Assembly (NCBI RefSeq): GCF_026151205.1
Contig: NC_087076.1
Span: forward strand, 21,756,828 to 21,820,827
Source: Bolinopsis microptera
Lineage: Eukaryota > Ctenophora > Tentaculata > Lobata > Bolinopsidae
DNA: 64,000 nt
Direction: 5' to 3'
The notes under the pieces were generated by a model that searched no databases, was not told where the DNA came from, and saw only the letters and a program-made list of their open reading frames with translations. Shown piece by piece: positions 54,122 through 64,000 of this stretch; within the stretch, counting starts at the first letter, position 1; each line of letters starts with the position of its first letter. A program made the position numbers and the translations under genes.

Positions 54122-54596
54122 GCTAAAACGTGATCTAAATGTAAAAGGTACACTTACAAATAGAGTAGATAAGTACTGGAACAGGCGTACTCTTCACGTT
54201 GCTGGAGAAGATCTTCTAGTCAGATACTCTACTTTGCTTTACTGGAACTGTAACTTCTACGTCTATCACTCCTGAGTAGATGTACGAAAAGTAAGGTTGC
54301 TAAAACTTACGCAAATCTCACTAACAATCTAGGTAATAACGTACTGAAGTCTACAAGCTGCTGTAAAGCTCGTCAAAACGATCGCACTCAACAGGAATAT
54401 ACAGGTACCACAAAATGGGTAGCAACACTTACCAAATCTAGTAGGAAGTACTGAAAGATCTCGAACAATCTCCACGTAATTCTTCTGCACTGCGACGTAC
54501 ACCGAACTTAGCTTATCAAATGAGAAACGTTAGGATCTTAAACGAAACTATACTGAATATAGGTGATACTAGAAGGATCACGAGCAAAAATAGCAA

Positions 54597-54614
54597 CACT
54601 AAAAGTGGCCTCCA
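54597..54614 (-). promoter_or_regulatory. Candidate primer-binding site
   Basis: On the coding strand TGGAGGCCACTTTTAGTG starts two bases after the 5' LTR. TGG would pair with the CCA end of a tRNA; I cannot name the tRNA. Confidence 0.5.
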
Positions 54615-54616
54615 GA

Positions 54617-55299
54617 TATAGAAAACCGAGTTCTAGGTATTTAGTGTATGCTAGTCAAGCTCTAGTCACGAAGCACGAACGGCAGGGCGTACCGTAAGGT
54701 AGAAATGAAACGAGTATATTAAAATGGATAATTAATTAAAGGAAAAGTAATACAAAGTGAACGTCAACAGATAAAAACTTCCAAGTGTTCGCTCCAAGCG
54801 ATTGCCGTGAATATAGATCACACTACGTGTCTAGTCACAGAGAATAGTACTCAGTTAAACCGGCTATTGACAATCGAATCCCTTAAAATGATTAAGGGGC
54901 AACTAAGAAGTGAGCTCTCCACTTCCGGCTCTTCGGGTATACTCTCAAAACACGTCACGCCACACTGCGTGACGGCACAACGCATCTGCTTGCACCACGT
55001 GACTTGCAGTCTCGCCAATGAGCACTCCACTAGCAGTCACCCTGTGTCCGCGAGGACCAACCACAGGTCTGGCTGTTAGTCAGGTGCAAAGTGAGCGGAC
55101 GGCTCGTTACAGACAGTTAGTCTGACAGTAGTTCTGCCAGCCAACCGACTTACACTCAAAATGTGTAACTCCCAAATACGAACATATAAAAACATTGGTT
55201 AATATATACCCGGAAACACATACTAAATTCTACGTCCCGTAAACGTTATACTAAAACTAAGATATCCTAAAAGATATCTCTAAATACCATATTACAACA
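54617..55299 (-). repeat. LTR, 5' copy relative to the element
   Basis: 683 bp. It should carry the element's promoter. It ends 736 bp before the start codon of the downstream receptor gene on the opposite strand. Confidence 0.95.
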
Positions 55300-55303
55300 A
55301 CTA

Positions 55304-56034
55304 CAGTGTTAGGTGCACTGTGTTGATTTGATAATATATAAACTTGACTGATATTTTATGAGATATGTTTTATATTTCGGTTTGATTTTATAAGATGGTC
55401 ATATCTTAATATTATTATAATCCCTAGGGAGGGATGGCTTACGACGTTTATGATATGTCACTGCTAAAGAGTTTTCTCACGACTAAAGACTCTCTAAAGG
55501 AATAAGAACGACTTAGAAGGGACTTGATACAAATATGAGACAATTGTGATATGAATGTGTATTATGAACAATTTGATAACCATTTCATTCAATAAGTGTA
55601 TTTCAATTAGATCCAAGAATGAGACTCAATTAAACTCTATATAACACACTGTTGTTTTTTTGTTCTTTCTAAGTTGCTGATATCTTCCGTTGTACTGGAT
55701 TACAAGGATTTTCTCATCCTCTTTCATCAGGTATTGATACGTTTTAAATTAAGACTTACATAATATATAATATTCTAGATTCATCTCAACGATCAGCCGG
55801 TTATCATCAATTGCAATGATTGTTGATTATTAGTTAGTTATTATTTAAATTCCAGTATTGGTGTTAGCAAACCCTGAAGCGAGATGAAAATTATCTGCAA
55901 AATTTGTGGTCTTACGCTCCATGTATTTATCATCTATATTCTTGATGCCTAATTCCATCATCCCTATTTTACCTTCCCACTATTCGTAAGCTTCATCTAA
56001 TTTACAGAACGTCTACTAGAGCCTGACGAGTAAG
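55304..56034 (+). promoter_or_regulatory. Upstream region of the receptor gene
   Basis: AT-rich, with no ORF. It should contain the promoter and 5' UTR of the gene starting at 56035; no definite TATA/initiator pair could be assigned. Confidence 0.3.
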
Positions 56035-56143
56035 ATGATAATGTACGCTGGTGTGTTGCTGTTAACGCTCTTCTCCTCACCTGTCAGCGATGTGACGTCA
56101 TCAAAGCAAATCCGACTCCCAAGACATCACAAACATAACAAAG
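56035..56143 (+). CDS. Modular GPCR, exon 1 (signal peptide)
   Basis: ATG 56035 opens MIMYAGVLLLTLFSSPVS, a typical secretory signal with likely cleavage after VS or DVTS. A basic stretch follows (KQIRLPRHHKHNK). The donor is AAAGGTTGGT; it ends in phase 1. Using this start, the seven exons add up to exactly 4464 bp (1487 residues plus stop) with all phases consistent. Confidence 0.8.
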
Positions 56144-56543
56144 GTTGGTTTGATTAACCTTTAGTTTGGGTAAATTGTGTATGATAATAATATGTTATAT
56201 ATGTACGTTTGAGCGGTGAAACGTAGGTGATATCATAGGATTGGTTAGGACTTTAGGATTGGGGATGTGACTCAGTACTGGAGTTTTACAGGTAATTCAC
56301 CCATCATTAACAATGTTGGACATTAAATGGGTACTCCTGTACCTTTTAGAGGACTGGCTGATTGAAGTATGGTCCCACTCCCCAGCATAGTATACAGGAG
56401 CATAATATGTAAAATATTAATTATTAATTGCTATGCGAGGGAAATGCGAGGGAAATTCTCTCTACGTCCGCCGTTTATAGGGCATCAGTGGCGGGATAAC
56501 TTTATGATTTTATACGATCTCACTATTTCGTCACATGCGCAAG

Positions 56544-56816
56544 GTGATTACACTAACTCGGGTAACAAGGTAAAGTTAAACAAAACTACCAAACTTTGTG
56601 CAGATGGTGATATGTGGAGAGGGGACGGGAAATGTGGTATTTCTTACCCGGCACCAAACGGCTACTACGCTTCCGAGTGTGACCCTGACAGTGAGCGACC
56701 TTGTTGCAGTCCAGCGGGCCTCCCTCAAACAGGAGGGAAATGCGGGGACACAGCGCCCTACTGCTCCTGTGACGGCTGTGTAGACTTCAGAAACGTCTCC
56801 AAGTGGAGAGGAGAAG
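56544..56816 (+). CDS. Modular GPCR, exon 2 (Cys-rich module 1)
   Basis: Encodes a ~70-residue module with eight Cys: CADGDMWRGDGKCGISYPAP, SECDPDSERPCCS, GGKCGDTAPYCSCDGCVDFR. The CCS..G.CG....YC.C..C core resembles hevein-type chitin-recognition domains; the family identity is tentative. Phase 1 at both ends, the shuffling-competent class. Acceptor GCGCAAG, donor GAAGGTAAGA. Confidence 0.75.
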
Positions 56817-57214
56817 GTAAGAAATAGTGGCTAGGAAGCTCGGATAGTGGATTGCTTCTCAGTTTTCATGAAGTTTTTAAACTGTTTGCAACTAAACTCA
56901 CTTTAACCCACATTTCTGGGATTTAAGGCAATTTAGGTTCTAAACCAAAATCCCATAGCATAGAGGCCGATTTCTGTTACTTGTTTTTCAGCCGTGGTTT
57001 ATCGAACTAGTCCAATTACACTGCACGACACCGGACACTGCATATATCTTTACAAATCTTCCGTGCGTTGAACAGGGGTACCCGGTAGATTGTACACCCC
57101 AAGCTACAACAAGAAACTATGAATATCACCGTGATTAAAACGCAACAGCACACCATTATTTGTTACATCTGTGAGAGATTACAGATAATCGAGATCACAA
57201 TAAATTGCTTGCAG

Positions 57215-57412
57215 GAGGAAAAAGTTGGAGAGATGACAGGAAATGTGGTTTGTATTACCCTCTCCCTGATGGTAACGCTACAGAGTGTAACCCAAGCGGA
57301 GCAGCACCTTGCTGTAATAACGAAAATAAGGGGCTTTGTGGTAACTCGACTGATCATTGCATCTGCGAGGGATGCATCGACTACAGAAATGTGGCTAAGT
57401 GGAGAGTGGAAG
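57215..57412 (+). CDS. Modular GPCR, exon 3 (Cys-rich module 2)
   Basis: Second copy of the module: SWRDDRKCGLYYPLPDGNAT, ECNPSGAAPCCN, GLCGNSTDHCICEGCIDYR. Phase 1-1 exon with acceptor CTTGCAG and donor GAAGGTAAGA, nearly the same junctions as exon 2, so these exons arose by tandem duplication. Confidence 0.8.
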
Positions 57413-57574
57413 GTAAGAAAGACTAAAGAGTACTGGGTTACATATCGTTATAATAAGATATAATTGTCGGTATCAAAACAACACTTATAATTAAAAAAGT
57501 ACCCTGTAACATTTATAGATGATAACCAAATGTTGCGTGATAGAATAGAAAACTAACTGATGAATCGCCTGCAG

Positions 57575-57760
57575 CCAAGAAGTTGTGGAGGGAAGACGGT
57601 ATGTGTGGTATTCAATACCCCCTGCAAAACAGGAACGCTGCGGAATGTGATCCCGAAAAGCAGCGTCCTTGCTGTAGTAGTTGGGGGCAATGCGGTATCA
57701 CAGCAGATCATTGCACATGCGAAGGCTGTGTTGACTACAGAAATGTGGAACCTCAAGGAG
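57575..57760 (+). CDS. Modular GPCR, exon 4 (Cys-rich module 3)
   Basis: Third copy: KLWREDGMCGIQYPLQNRNA, ECDPEKQRPCCSSWGQCG, DHCTCEGCVDYRNV. It is closest to module 2. Acceptor CCTGCAG, donor GGAGGTAAGAG, phase 1-1. Confidence 0.8.
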
Positions 57761-58042
57761 GTAAGAGAAAGTGTGATATTAATTTCTAGGCCTGAATATG
57801 AAGATATGACCTGCACCCAGGTTATCAACCTCATCAGACGACAGACATCAATATACTTTTCCGGTTCCAGTGTTTATACACGTTGGAAATATATTACTTT
57901 GATTTATAGATCAGATCGACATGCTTGGTGACACAAAAACAGTGTCAGCGAATAAAAGCATAGCAATTGATGATCTAGCCTAAAGCGATTGTTCACATCT
58001 GATCTTACTGCAGAAATTTGTATAACACATGACATTTTACAG

Positions 58043-58131
58043 CCAAGCTGAGATTTCGATTGATGAGCACAGCTGACTTGCCAGCAAAATCTACCTCAGG
58101 AATTTTAGAGGCTTCCTATGCTGGCATTTGG
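58043..58131 (+). CDS. Modular GPCR, exon 5 (start of SRCR domain)
   Basis: Reads AKLRFRLMSTADLPAKSTSG and ILEASYAGIW, the first strands of a scavenger-receptor Cys-rich domain (usual form VRL..G....G.VEV...G.WG). Acceptor TTTTACAG, donor TTGGGTATG; it starts in phase 1 and ends in phase 0. Confidence 0.7.
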
Positions 58132-58329
58132 GTATGTTGCTTTCATTTTCCAGTGACTCACAAGGTGCTTATATTTACTGTGATCTTAATCGCGAGAATG
58201 GAATGGGTATTGTAAAAGGGGACTGTTTTTTTATGAATTACATAATATTGTCTAATTCTACAATTATGTACTGGATGTAGATTGTACATAGAACAAATAA
58301 TTTGTCATTTTGAACTTAAATAATTACAG

Positions 58330-58615
58330 ACTGGATTGATTGTTGCGGACAAGTTCTCAGATAAGGCAGCTGATATGATATGTGAAGAATTAGGACTAGA
58401 ACATTCTGTAGACTGGATAGATTACGTGGATAGGACAATACTCTTCAACCGACCGTTCGCGGACAGGCCTGATTCAAGGAGAAACTATTTTGTGTTAACA
58501 GACCTTGACTGTGGAAAGGATGCGTATACGTTTGATGATTGTAAATACAACATTAAAAGTCAATCCAGCGTGGACGCACTACCTCACATTATACTGTCGT
58601 GCAATCCGAAACCAG
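58330..58615 (+). CDS. Modular GPCR, exon 6 (rest of SRCR domain)
   Basis: Reads TGLIVADKFSDKAADMICEE, LG, and later FVLTDLDCGKDAYTFDDCKY and LPHIILSCNP. It matches the SRCR pattern (W.TVC...F....A...C..LG ... L.D..C.G.E.....C ... V.C). Four Cys are visible. Acceptor ATTACAG, donor CCAGGTAAC, phase 0 to 1. Confidence 0.8.
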
Positions 58616-58922
58616 GTAACATTTTACAAATTCAGGTTATATTTTTCTGGAATGTCATCGGATTAAGAAATCGTGAAAATAGATGTTTTTAAATTTCCCA
58701 TTAATAATTTTTGGACAAAACATTGTTATTGACGACAACTATTTCCGAATGCTTGTTTTTAAATAGCTTCTTTTGGAAAATTCAAGAATTTAAAAAATTT
58801 ATTTTCTTTAAACCCAATTGAAAGGTCCTCCCGATGCAATGGTTATACGTTTTATTTCATTCGCTCAGTTTTACCAAACACGATAGTGCTACTTACTACC
58901 ATTAAAATCTATCAAATCACAG

Positions 58923-61900
58923 GACAGTGCTGGAATACAATTTCGTACCCCCTCGTCAGCCGTTTCTGCGTTTTTGAGTTAACTTTTATTGTACTCCCGT
59001 GTGTGAATTCAGACCATTATTACACGATGATACATTCCAACAAAGGTAATCAATCAATCGATACGACTAAAACTATGAAATTTTCTGTCTCAAAATTGTG
59101 TCCGAATGAGACTGCTCTCAATTATCAGCTATGTTGGATATTATTTGGTCGACCCGATATAAAAACATCATTCCTCGACAGCAATGGTAGTTCTTGTCCC
59201 GGGATTTTTTGTACTACTCTTCAAACTCGTTTATTAGGGAAGAAGTGGAAAGACATTTTGGATCCCAATTGGATTTGTGACAACTACAAGGCCAAGGTTA
59301 TAAATGAAACAGAATCCGCAATTTCTTGTGACGTGAACTTAGAGGAATATTGTACTTCCACTGCTATTAAAATCAAAGCTGAAATTCCATGCGACGGTAT
59401 TTGCGACTCTGCAAATTGTTTTGATGAAGCATATTGCAACGGTTATATGTATGGAATCATGTGTAGGAAAGAAAAGACAAGTGCTTATGTGAAACCTACC
59501 AAAATATGTGATACAGTCGAAGATTGTGATGGCGCAGAAGACGAGTTGATGTGCCCTAGTAATAATATTATAAAATTCAAATCTGGTACCCAGCAATGCT
59601 ATCCTTACACTGTTGTAAGTTCATGCCCTGGATATACATTGATTCCTATCCACAATTTTACAAGATGTGCAGCTTTACAGCAACAACCTTTCTGTTCGAC
59701 GTATAAACTTGACGAAGTTTTAAAAACTTCTAATTACTACGTTCCGATGTGCAATAATTTTTTAGACCAAACAAATTGCACAGACGAAAATCGGGGAGTT
59801 TTAACGTGCCCAGTGAACGGATTCACTACTTCTTTATCTGGTGCAATTGTTTGTAGCAGCAATTTGAAAGATCGTCTTCTTTTTCCTATGTGTGATAATG
59901 GTTTTGATTTACAGTGCAAAGATTCCTCAGTAACATGTAGAGTTCATAAGCATCAACTTTGTAATGAACAGTTTGAATGTTTAGATCAGAGTGATGAAAA
60001 TGCTGTGGAATGTAGTGAAATGACAGAAAATACCTGCATTCGTAGCTCATATAACAGAGATGGAAAGCCCACACGTCTACCAATAACATGGCTCAATGAC
60101 GGTCTGGACGATTGTAAAAATGGAGAAGATGAAAAAGATTTATGGCCAGGGCCGACTTGTATAGTTGGCAGCTCTTTCAGGTACCTACCTTACGGTAGTG
60201 TCTGTGAGAACATCTTTTTGTGTGGTGTTGGCTCGACTGAATTTGTTAAAATTGAGAATCTGTGCATCGGACTGAACACTTGTGCAGCGGAAAAGTCAGT
60301 CTGTGAAACCACCCGACCATTCAAAGTAGTGATAAGCGAGGCCTACGAACATCAGAGAACCATTTTTAACATTATTACTGGGCCTCTAAAGAAATTTGTC
60401 TCTTATTGTTTACCTGGCGTCTCTAGAAGTATTGGGAACCAGATTTCCAAATGCTCGCATGAAATTTTTGAATTTCCAGAGGACGGTATCATCGGAACCA
60501 CAGAACCGATGTTCATCATGTTACCTGGGAGCAGACATGTATGCAGCAGCTTTTATGGCGAACAATACGTTCTAATGGCATGTGAAAACAGATGCTTGGA
60601 CTCATCCTGCCCCTTAAAAATTCTGAAGCCCAATGCATGTGCAGGGGACTACAGAGATACTAGAATATTCTCGATAACAAGAAGCGGCTCAAGTTTAACC
60701 TTTTTGATTCCTCAGAAAAACACCAAACAGAAAAACACCAAACAGAAAAACACCAAATACCTAACAGGCGAAGAAGTGATGCAGAATAAATTATACCAGT
60801 GCACGAATGACCACTGTGTAACTTACGATAAGGTTTGTAATCTGGTGAACGATTGCGGGGATAGTTCTGATGAGCACAACTGTACCAGTGTATTTTCCTG
60901 TGAATCTTCTAACGAGTTTATTCCGAGTTCAGAGAAGTGTAACGGTAAGGTACAATGCGGTGACTATTCTGATGAGTGCAGTGAGGACTGTGGGAAGGAA
61001 ATCGTTTCTGGGATGGCTCTCAAGGTATTTAGTTGGGTCATTGGAATGACCGCGGTGATCCTTAACATTACCAAATTCATCGGTAACATGAAATTATTAG
61101 TCAGGGACAGAACATTCAACACAATCATTAACACATCATTTGGACTTCTTATCAACGTGGGAGACTTTCTTACTGGGTCATACTTGCTATCCATCGCAAT
61201 AGTGGATACCATGGTGTATGGGAGAGGGTACTGCAAGCAACAATACATATGGTTATCCAGTGGTTTGTGTTCTTTTCTCGGTGTCATCAGCACATTTGGA
61301 ACACAGATATCACTGTTCTCTATGACAGTTTTAAGCATTTATCGGTTGTCTGAAGTTTTGGATTTAAAGGTTGACAATTTAAGACACTTATCTATAAAAA
61401 TCGGTGCGATAATCACGACAAACATTGTTTTAAGTCTCACGATGGCTATTAGACCAATCATTTCATCTTACGAGGACTTGTTTGTAAATGGAATGACGTA
61501 CAACCCTAAAATAAAATTATTTCTTCCTTATGTCGATAAAGAAACTCATCTGGGCATCATCAAAAGTTATTACGGTAGGATAAAAATGGACCGGCAGTTA
61601 AAATGGAAACGCGTTAATTCTCTTGTCGATGAGATGTTCACCAAAGACTATGATATTGGAACACTTGACCGGAGAAAAATACATTTTTACGGCAATGACG
61701 GCGTTTGCCTCTTCAAATATTTCGTGGACAAAAAAGATCCACAAAACGGATTTGTTTGGTCCTGCCTGGGAGTTAACTTGTTCTGCTTCTTTATAATCAC
61801 CTTCTGCTATGGGATAATAAATGCAAAATCTAAAAGTTCGACTCAAAATGTAGAACAAGTTAATCAGGCAAAAGAAAGAATATCAAACACTAAGAAGAAA

Positions 61901-62245
61901 AATCAACTTCAAAGAAATATAGCAGTGATCATATTAACAGATTTTCTGTGCTGGGTCCCATTCATTTTCATCTGCGGGCTGCATTCACTGGAGTTGATCA
62001 ATGCGGCATCAACATTCCCCATATTTTCTCTTCTAATACTCCCTATCAACTCAGTTATAAACCCACTCCTATACGGTGACTTTTTGGAGAAACATATTAT
62101 CGAAAGAATAAAAAGAATCAAATTAAGACTCCAGAATGCTGTAGGTATAAATACTGCACCAAAAGAAGCCCCAATTGAGGAGATGGAACTATCAGTTATT
62201 CAAAACAGGAGGATCCCTCAAGAATCAGCAATTAATTACAGTTAA
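58923..62245 (+). CDS. Modular GPCR, exon 7 (LDLa repeats and seven-transmembrane domain)
   Basis: 1107 codons starting in phase 1 after ATCACAG. Residues about 381-1070 form a Cys-rich ectodomain with several LDLa-like units: ICDTVEDCDGAEDELMC and LCNEQFECLDQSDEN, then two complete ones at about 1005-1066 (CNLVNDCGDSSDEHNC, CNGKVQCGDYSDEC). A KQKNT micro-repeat lies just before them. The 7TM domain starts near 1076 (ALKVFSWVIGMTAVILNIT); TM3 ends SIYRLSEV, so the E/DRY Arg is kept but the acid is not, and TM7 has INSVINPLLYGDF (NPxxY). It resembles LDLa-bearing leucine-rich/relaxin-type class A receptors but has no leucine-rich repeats. The ligand is unknown. The long TM4-TM5 region (about 100 residues) is unusual. 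Confidence 0.9.
60714..60758 (+). repeat. In-frame 15-bp tandem repeat in the receptor ectodomain
   Basis: Three copies of a 15-bp unit (AAAAACACCAAACAG) encoding repeated KQKNT. A likely length-variable site. Confidence 0.9.
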
Positions 62246-64000
62246 TTATATTGTACGAATTGGTATTAGTGCTAACAGAAGTTTGATCGGATCTAGAAAT
62301 GTTGTGAAAATTTATTGATATGTTATTGCAAAGAGTCGAGTAGCCGTATAATATATTAGTATTATTATATATATATTAGTATACATGTTATATATATATT
62401 CGCATTTAAAACTGATTCCTAATCTTGTAAATACGGTGATGATATGAAGACATTTCAATGATGTGATTAATTTTAAGTTAGCCTTGAAAATCAGATAGAT
62501 GAGCATAAATCACGGTATTAAAATATACTGAGATTTTATTCCATGTGCCACCTTTTTTTTAACGTGTCCCCATGGCCTTTAATACCGCACTTTGATAAAG
62601 TGTACTGTGGGTTGTGGTTAAGGTTAGGGTTAGGGTGGAGGAAGCCGGGATTATTCTAGGTCAGTCTTTGTAAATTGCAGAATTAGGGTATTTAATCATG
62701 GGTAACAATGAGGTATAAAAGGTGAAAATGAATTAAATAAAGCAAATTTCAGTCAAAGACGCCAAAAATTACCCTCCCGCTAACCGAAAACGGGGCGAGA
62801 AATAATTATTTTGGGCTTTTTTGACCCTAAACCAAGTTATTTTTTCATTTTGGAGGTCCCTTTACCTAAAAAACAGGGCCGCTTAAAAATTTGGAAAATT
62901 TGCATTTTCATGCCCACCCCTATTCATCTGTGTTTTAGGGTGCCCGGTATTTTAGGGTTATGATCTTGTTTAAAGTATGATAGTGACAACAGTCAATATG
63001 ATGATGCTTGAATGATGTGATTAATTGGAATTAATTAATTACATCAATTAATTAATTAATTGTATTAATTAATTGTATAAATGTTACTGAAAGGTAAATA
63101 GAGAAGCACACTGTCACTATAGATATGATTATATTCTATATAATATAATATAATTAATACCGCATTGATAATTGATATGTATACATTTTCGACTTCTAAT
63201 GTGATTCTTTCCATTATGATGAAATATCGTGTTTGATTAAAAGATTCAATTTTTTCCTTTTCACCCTTTTGAAAAAAGGCAATAGTGAAAGGTTACGAAT
63301 GGAGGTTTTTGCAGAAAAACGTGGATTTTGGGGATTGCAGTAGATGGGTCAAATATATGTCGTGTTCCTTGCTTACTTACTTACTTACTTCCGTTCGTTA
63401 CCATGTCAACTTGCCGCGCGCACGCGCGCGAGGATTGCTTGCGGAGATGTGGTGTATAGCTAGTCTGTGGTCAATGAATGCGCGGCACGAGCGTATTTCA
63501 ATGTATACTAGTAATGTATAGTATTTTGTAATTAGCCCAACTTGAACGTGGCACGCGTAGTGTACTGATGTTTCAATATTATTATTATAAGGTGAGCTGA
63601 TTAGAGCTTATATTAATAGTTATAGTGAAATGGAAATCTAGCGTCCGCCAAAACGAAACAACGGGCGCAATTCTTGTTCAACCAAATAATATGATCCACG
63701 AAAATTAAATCTCGAAAAAAGACAGTTTCACAAAATATCTCGTTCTGCATCCAAATTAAAAGTAAAATGTATCAGAAATCGACGCATATTTCGAAATCAT
63801 AACTCACTAGGTAACCTACCTATGTGACCTATGTTGAGTTTCGTCAAGACTTGACGGGGCCATCACATCTTCTGACCACCCCATAGCGAAGTAGAGTCTC
63901 GCTCGTTGCGCCAGCACAGCAGAGAGTTCGTATTTGGAGGAGTATATCCCCTGATCGGCGGCTTATCAGGGAGAGACAACATGAACTTTGTGAGCTTATC
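62246..64000. other. 3' flank of the receptor gene, AT-rich
   Basis: Contains a candidate polyadenylation signal (AATAAA near 62737), a TTAGGGTTAGGG-like phrase (about 62622-62635), an ATTAATTA palindromic cluster (about 63026-63077), a (TTAC)n run (63374-63390) and GCGCGCACGCGCGCG (about 63416-63430). The final 170 bp are GC-richer and may begin another element. No gene is supported. Confidence 0.4.

Larger units (their letters stand above)
46874..55299 (-). mobile_element. Complete Ty3/Gypsy LTR retrotransposon, very young
   Basis: 8426 bp on the minus strand. LTRs of 684 and 683 bp flank one long gag-pol region in the order Gag, protease, RT, RNase H, integrase, which identifies Ty3/Gypsy. 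The LTRs start TGTTGTAATATGG on the coding strand. The flanks read ACTA on both sides (46870-46873 and 55300-55303), a probable 4-bp target duplication. Gag-pol is split into three frames by two apparent single-base shifts (about 51030 and about 49265). The almost identical LTRs mean insertion was recent, so the frameshifts are either new or base-calling errors. Confidence 0.92.

Noticed and set aside
62615-62640. Telomeric repeat TTAGGG
   Set aside because: Only about two units; insufficient for an interstitial telomere.
63285-63521. 78-codon plus-strand ORF
   Set aside because: Runs through a (TTAC)n microsatellite and a GCGCGC stretch; not coding in appearance.

Overview
This is a window of an AT-rich animal nuclear genome. 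The evidence is split genes with GT-AG introns (an SLC6 transporter, an alpha-tubulin and a modular seven-transmembrane receptor) embedded in many kinds of eukaryotic transposable element. No bacterial-style operon, CRISPR array, rRNA or convincing tRNA is visible. The receptor's modules (hevein-like, SRCR, LDLa) and the mix of Tx1-type L1, Penelope-like, MULE and Ty3/Gypsy elements suggest an aquatic invertebrate, perhaps a cnidarian. The species cannot be fixed from this sequence.

Layout. 1-8290: a minus-strand L1/Tx1-like LINE whose ORF1 carries an SGNH-esterase-like domain. Its ORF2 is split by a 2952-bp insertion (composite A, 1981-4932) with an 8-bp target duplication. 8290-17260: mostly non-genic, with a CR1/RTE-like LINE remnant, a small MITE, a 2-kb TIR element packed with a TGTGACAAAGTAAAC-type motif, palindromes, and a dimeric satellite. 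17564-21884: the 3' half of an SLC6 gene (minus strand); one intron is occupied by a 2.6-kb tandemly duplicated element with 14-bp GACCACTGTCYGCG arrays and a small Cys-rich ORF. 23320-27640: a nearly full-length plus-strand CR1/jockey-like LINE broken by one 5-bp duplication. 27650-35560: intergenic, with a 531-bp-armed palindrome made of two head-to-head Penelope-like 3' ends. 35568-41373: a divergent alpha-tubulin gene (minus strand, six recognisable exons whose lengths sum to 450 codons); its last intron holds composite B (35819-39352), built like composite A. 42823-44677: a two-exon gene for an unknown basic/proline-rich protein. 46874-55299: a complete, very young Ty3/Gypsy element with almost identical LTRs. 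56035-62245: a seven-exon gene for a 1487-residue receptor. 62246-64000: AT-rich flank.

The most unusual observation is that composites A and B, unrelated in sequence, share one design. Each end is a copy of a ~100-125-bp snap-back repeat in direct orientation. Only the outermost ends keep a G-run/C-run terminus, and each whole unit is flanked by an 8-bp target-site duplication. The host genes show no sign of working together; the window is a sparse gene region shaped by repeated transposon insertion. All protein assignments come from reading motifs by eye; no database search was run.
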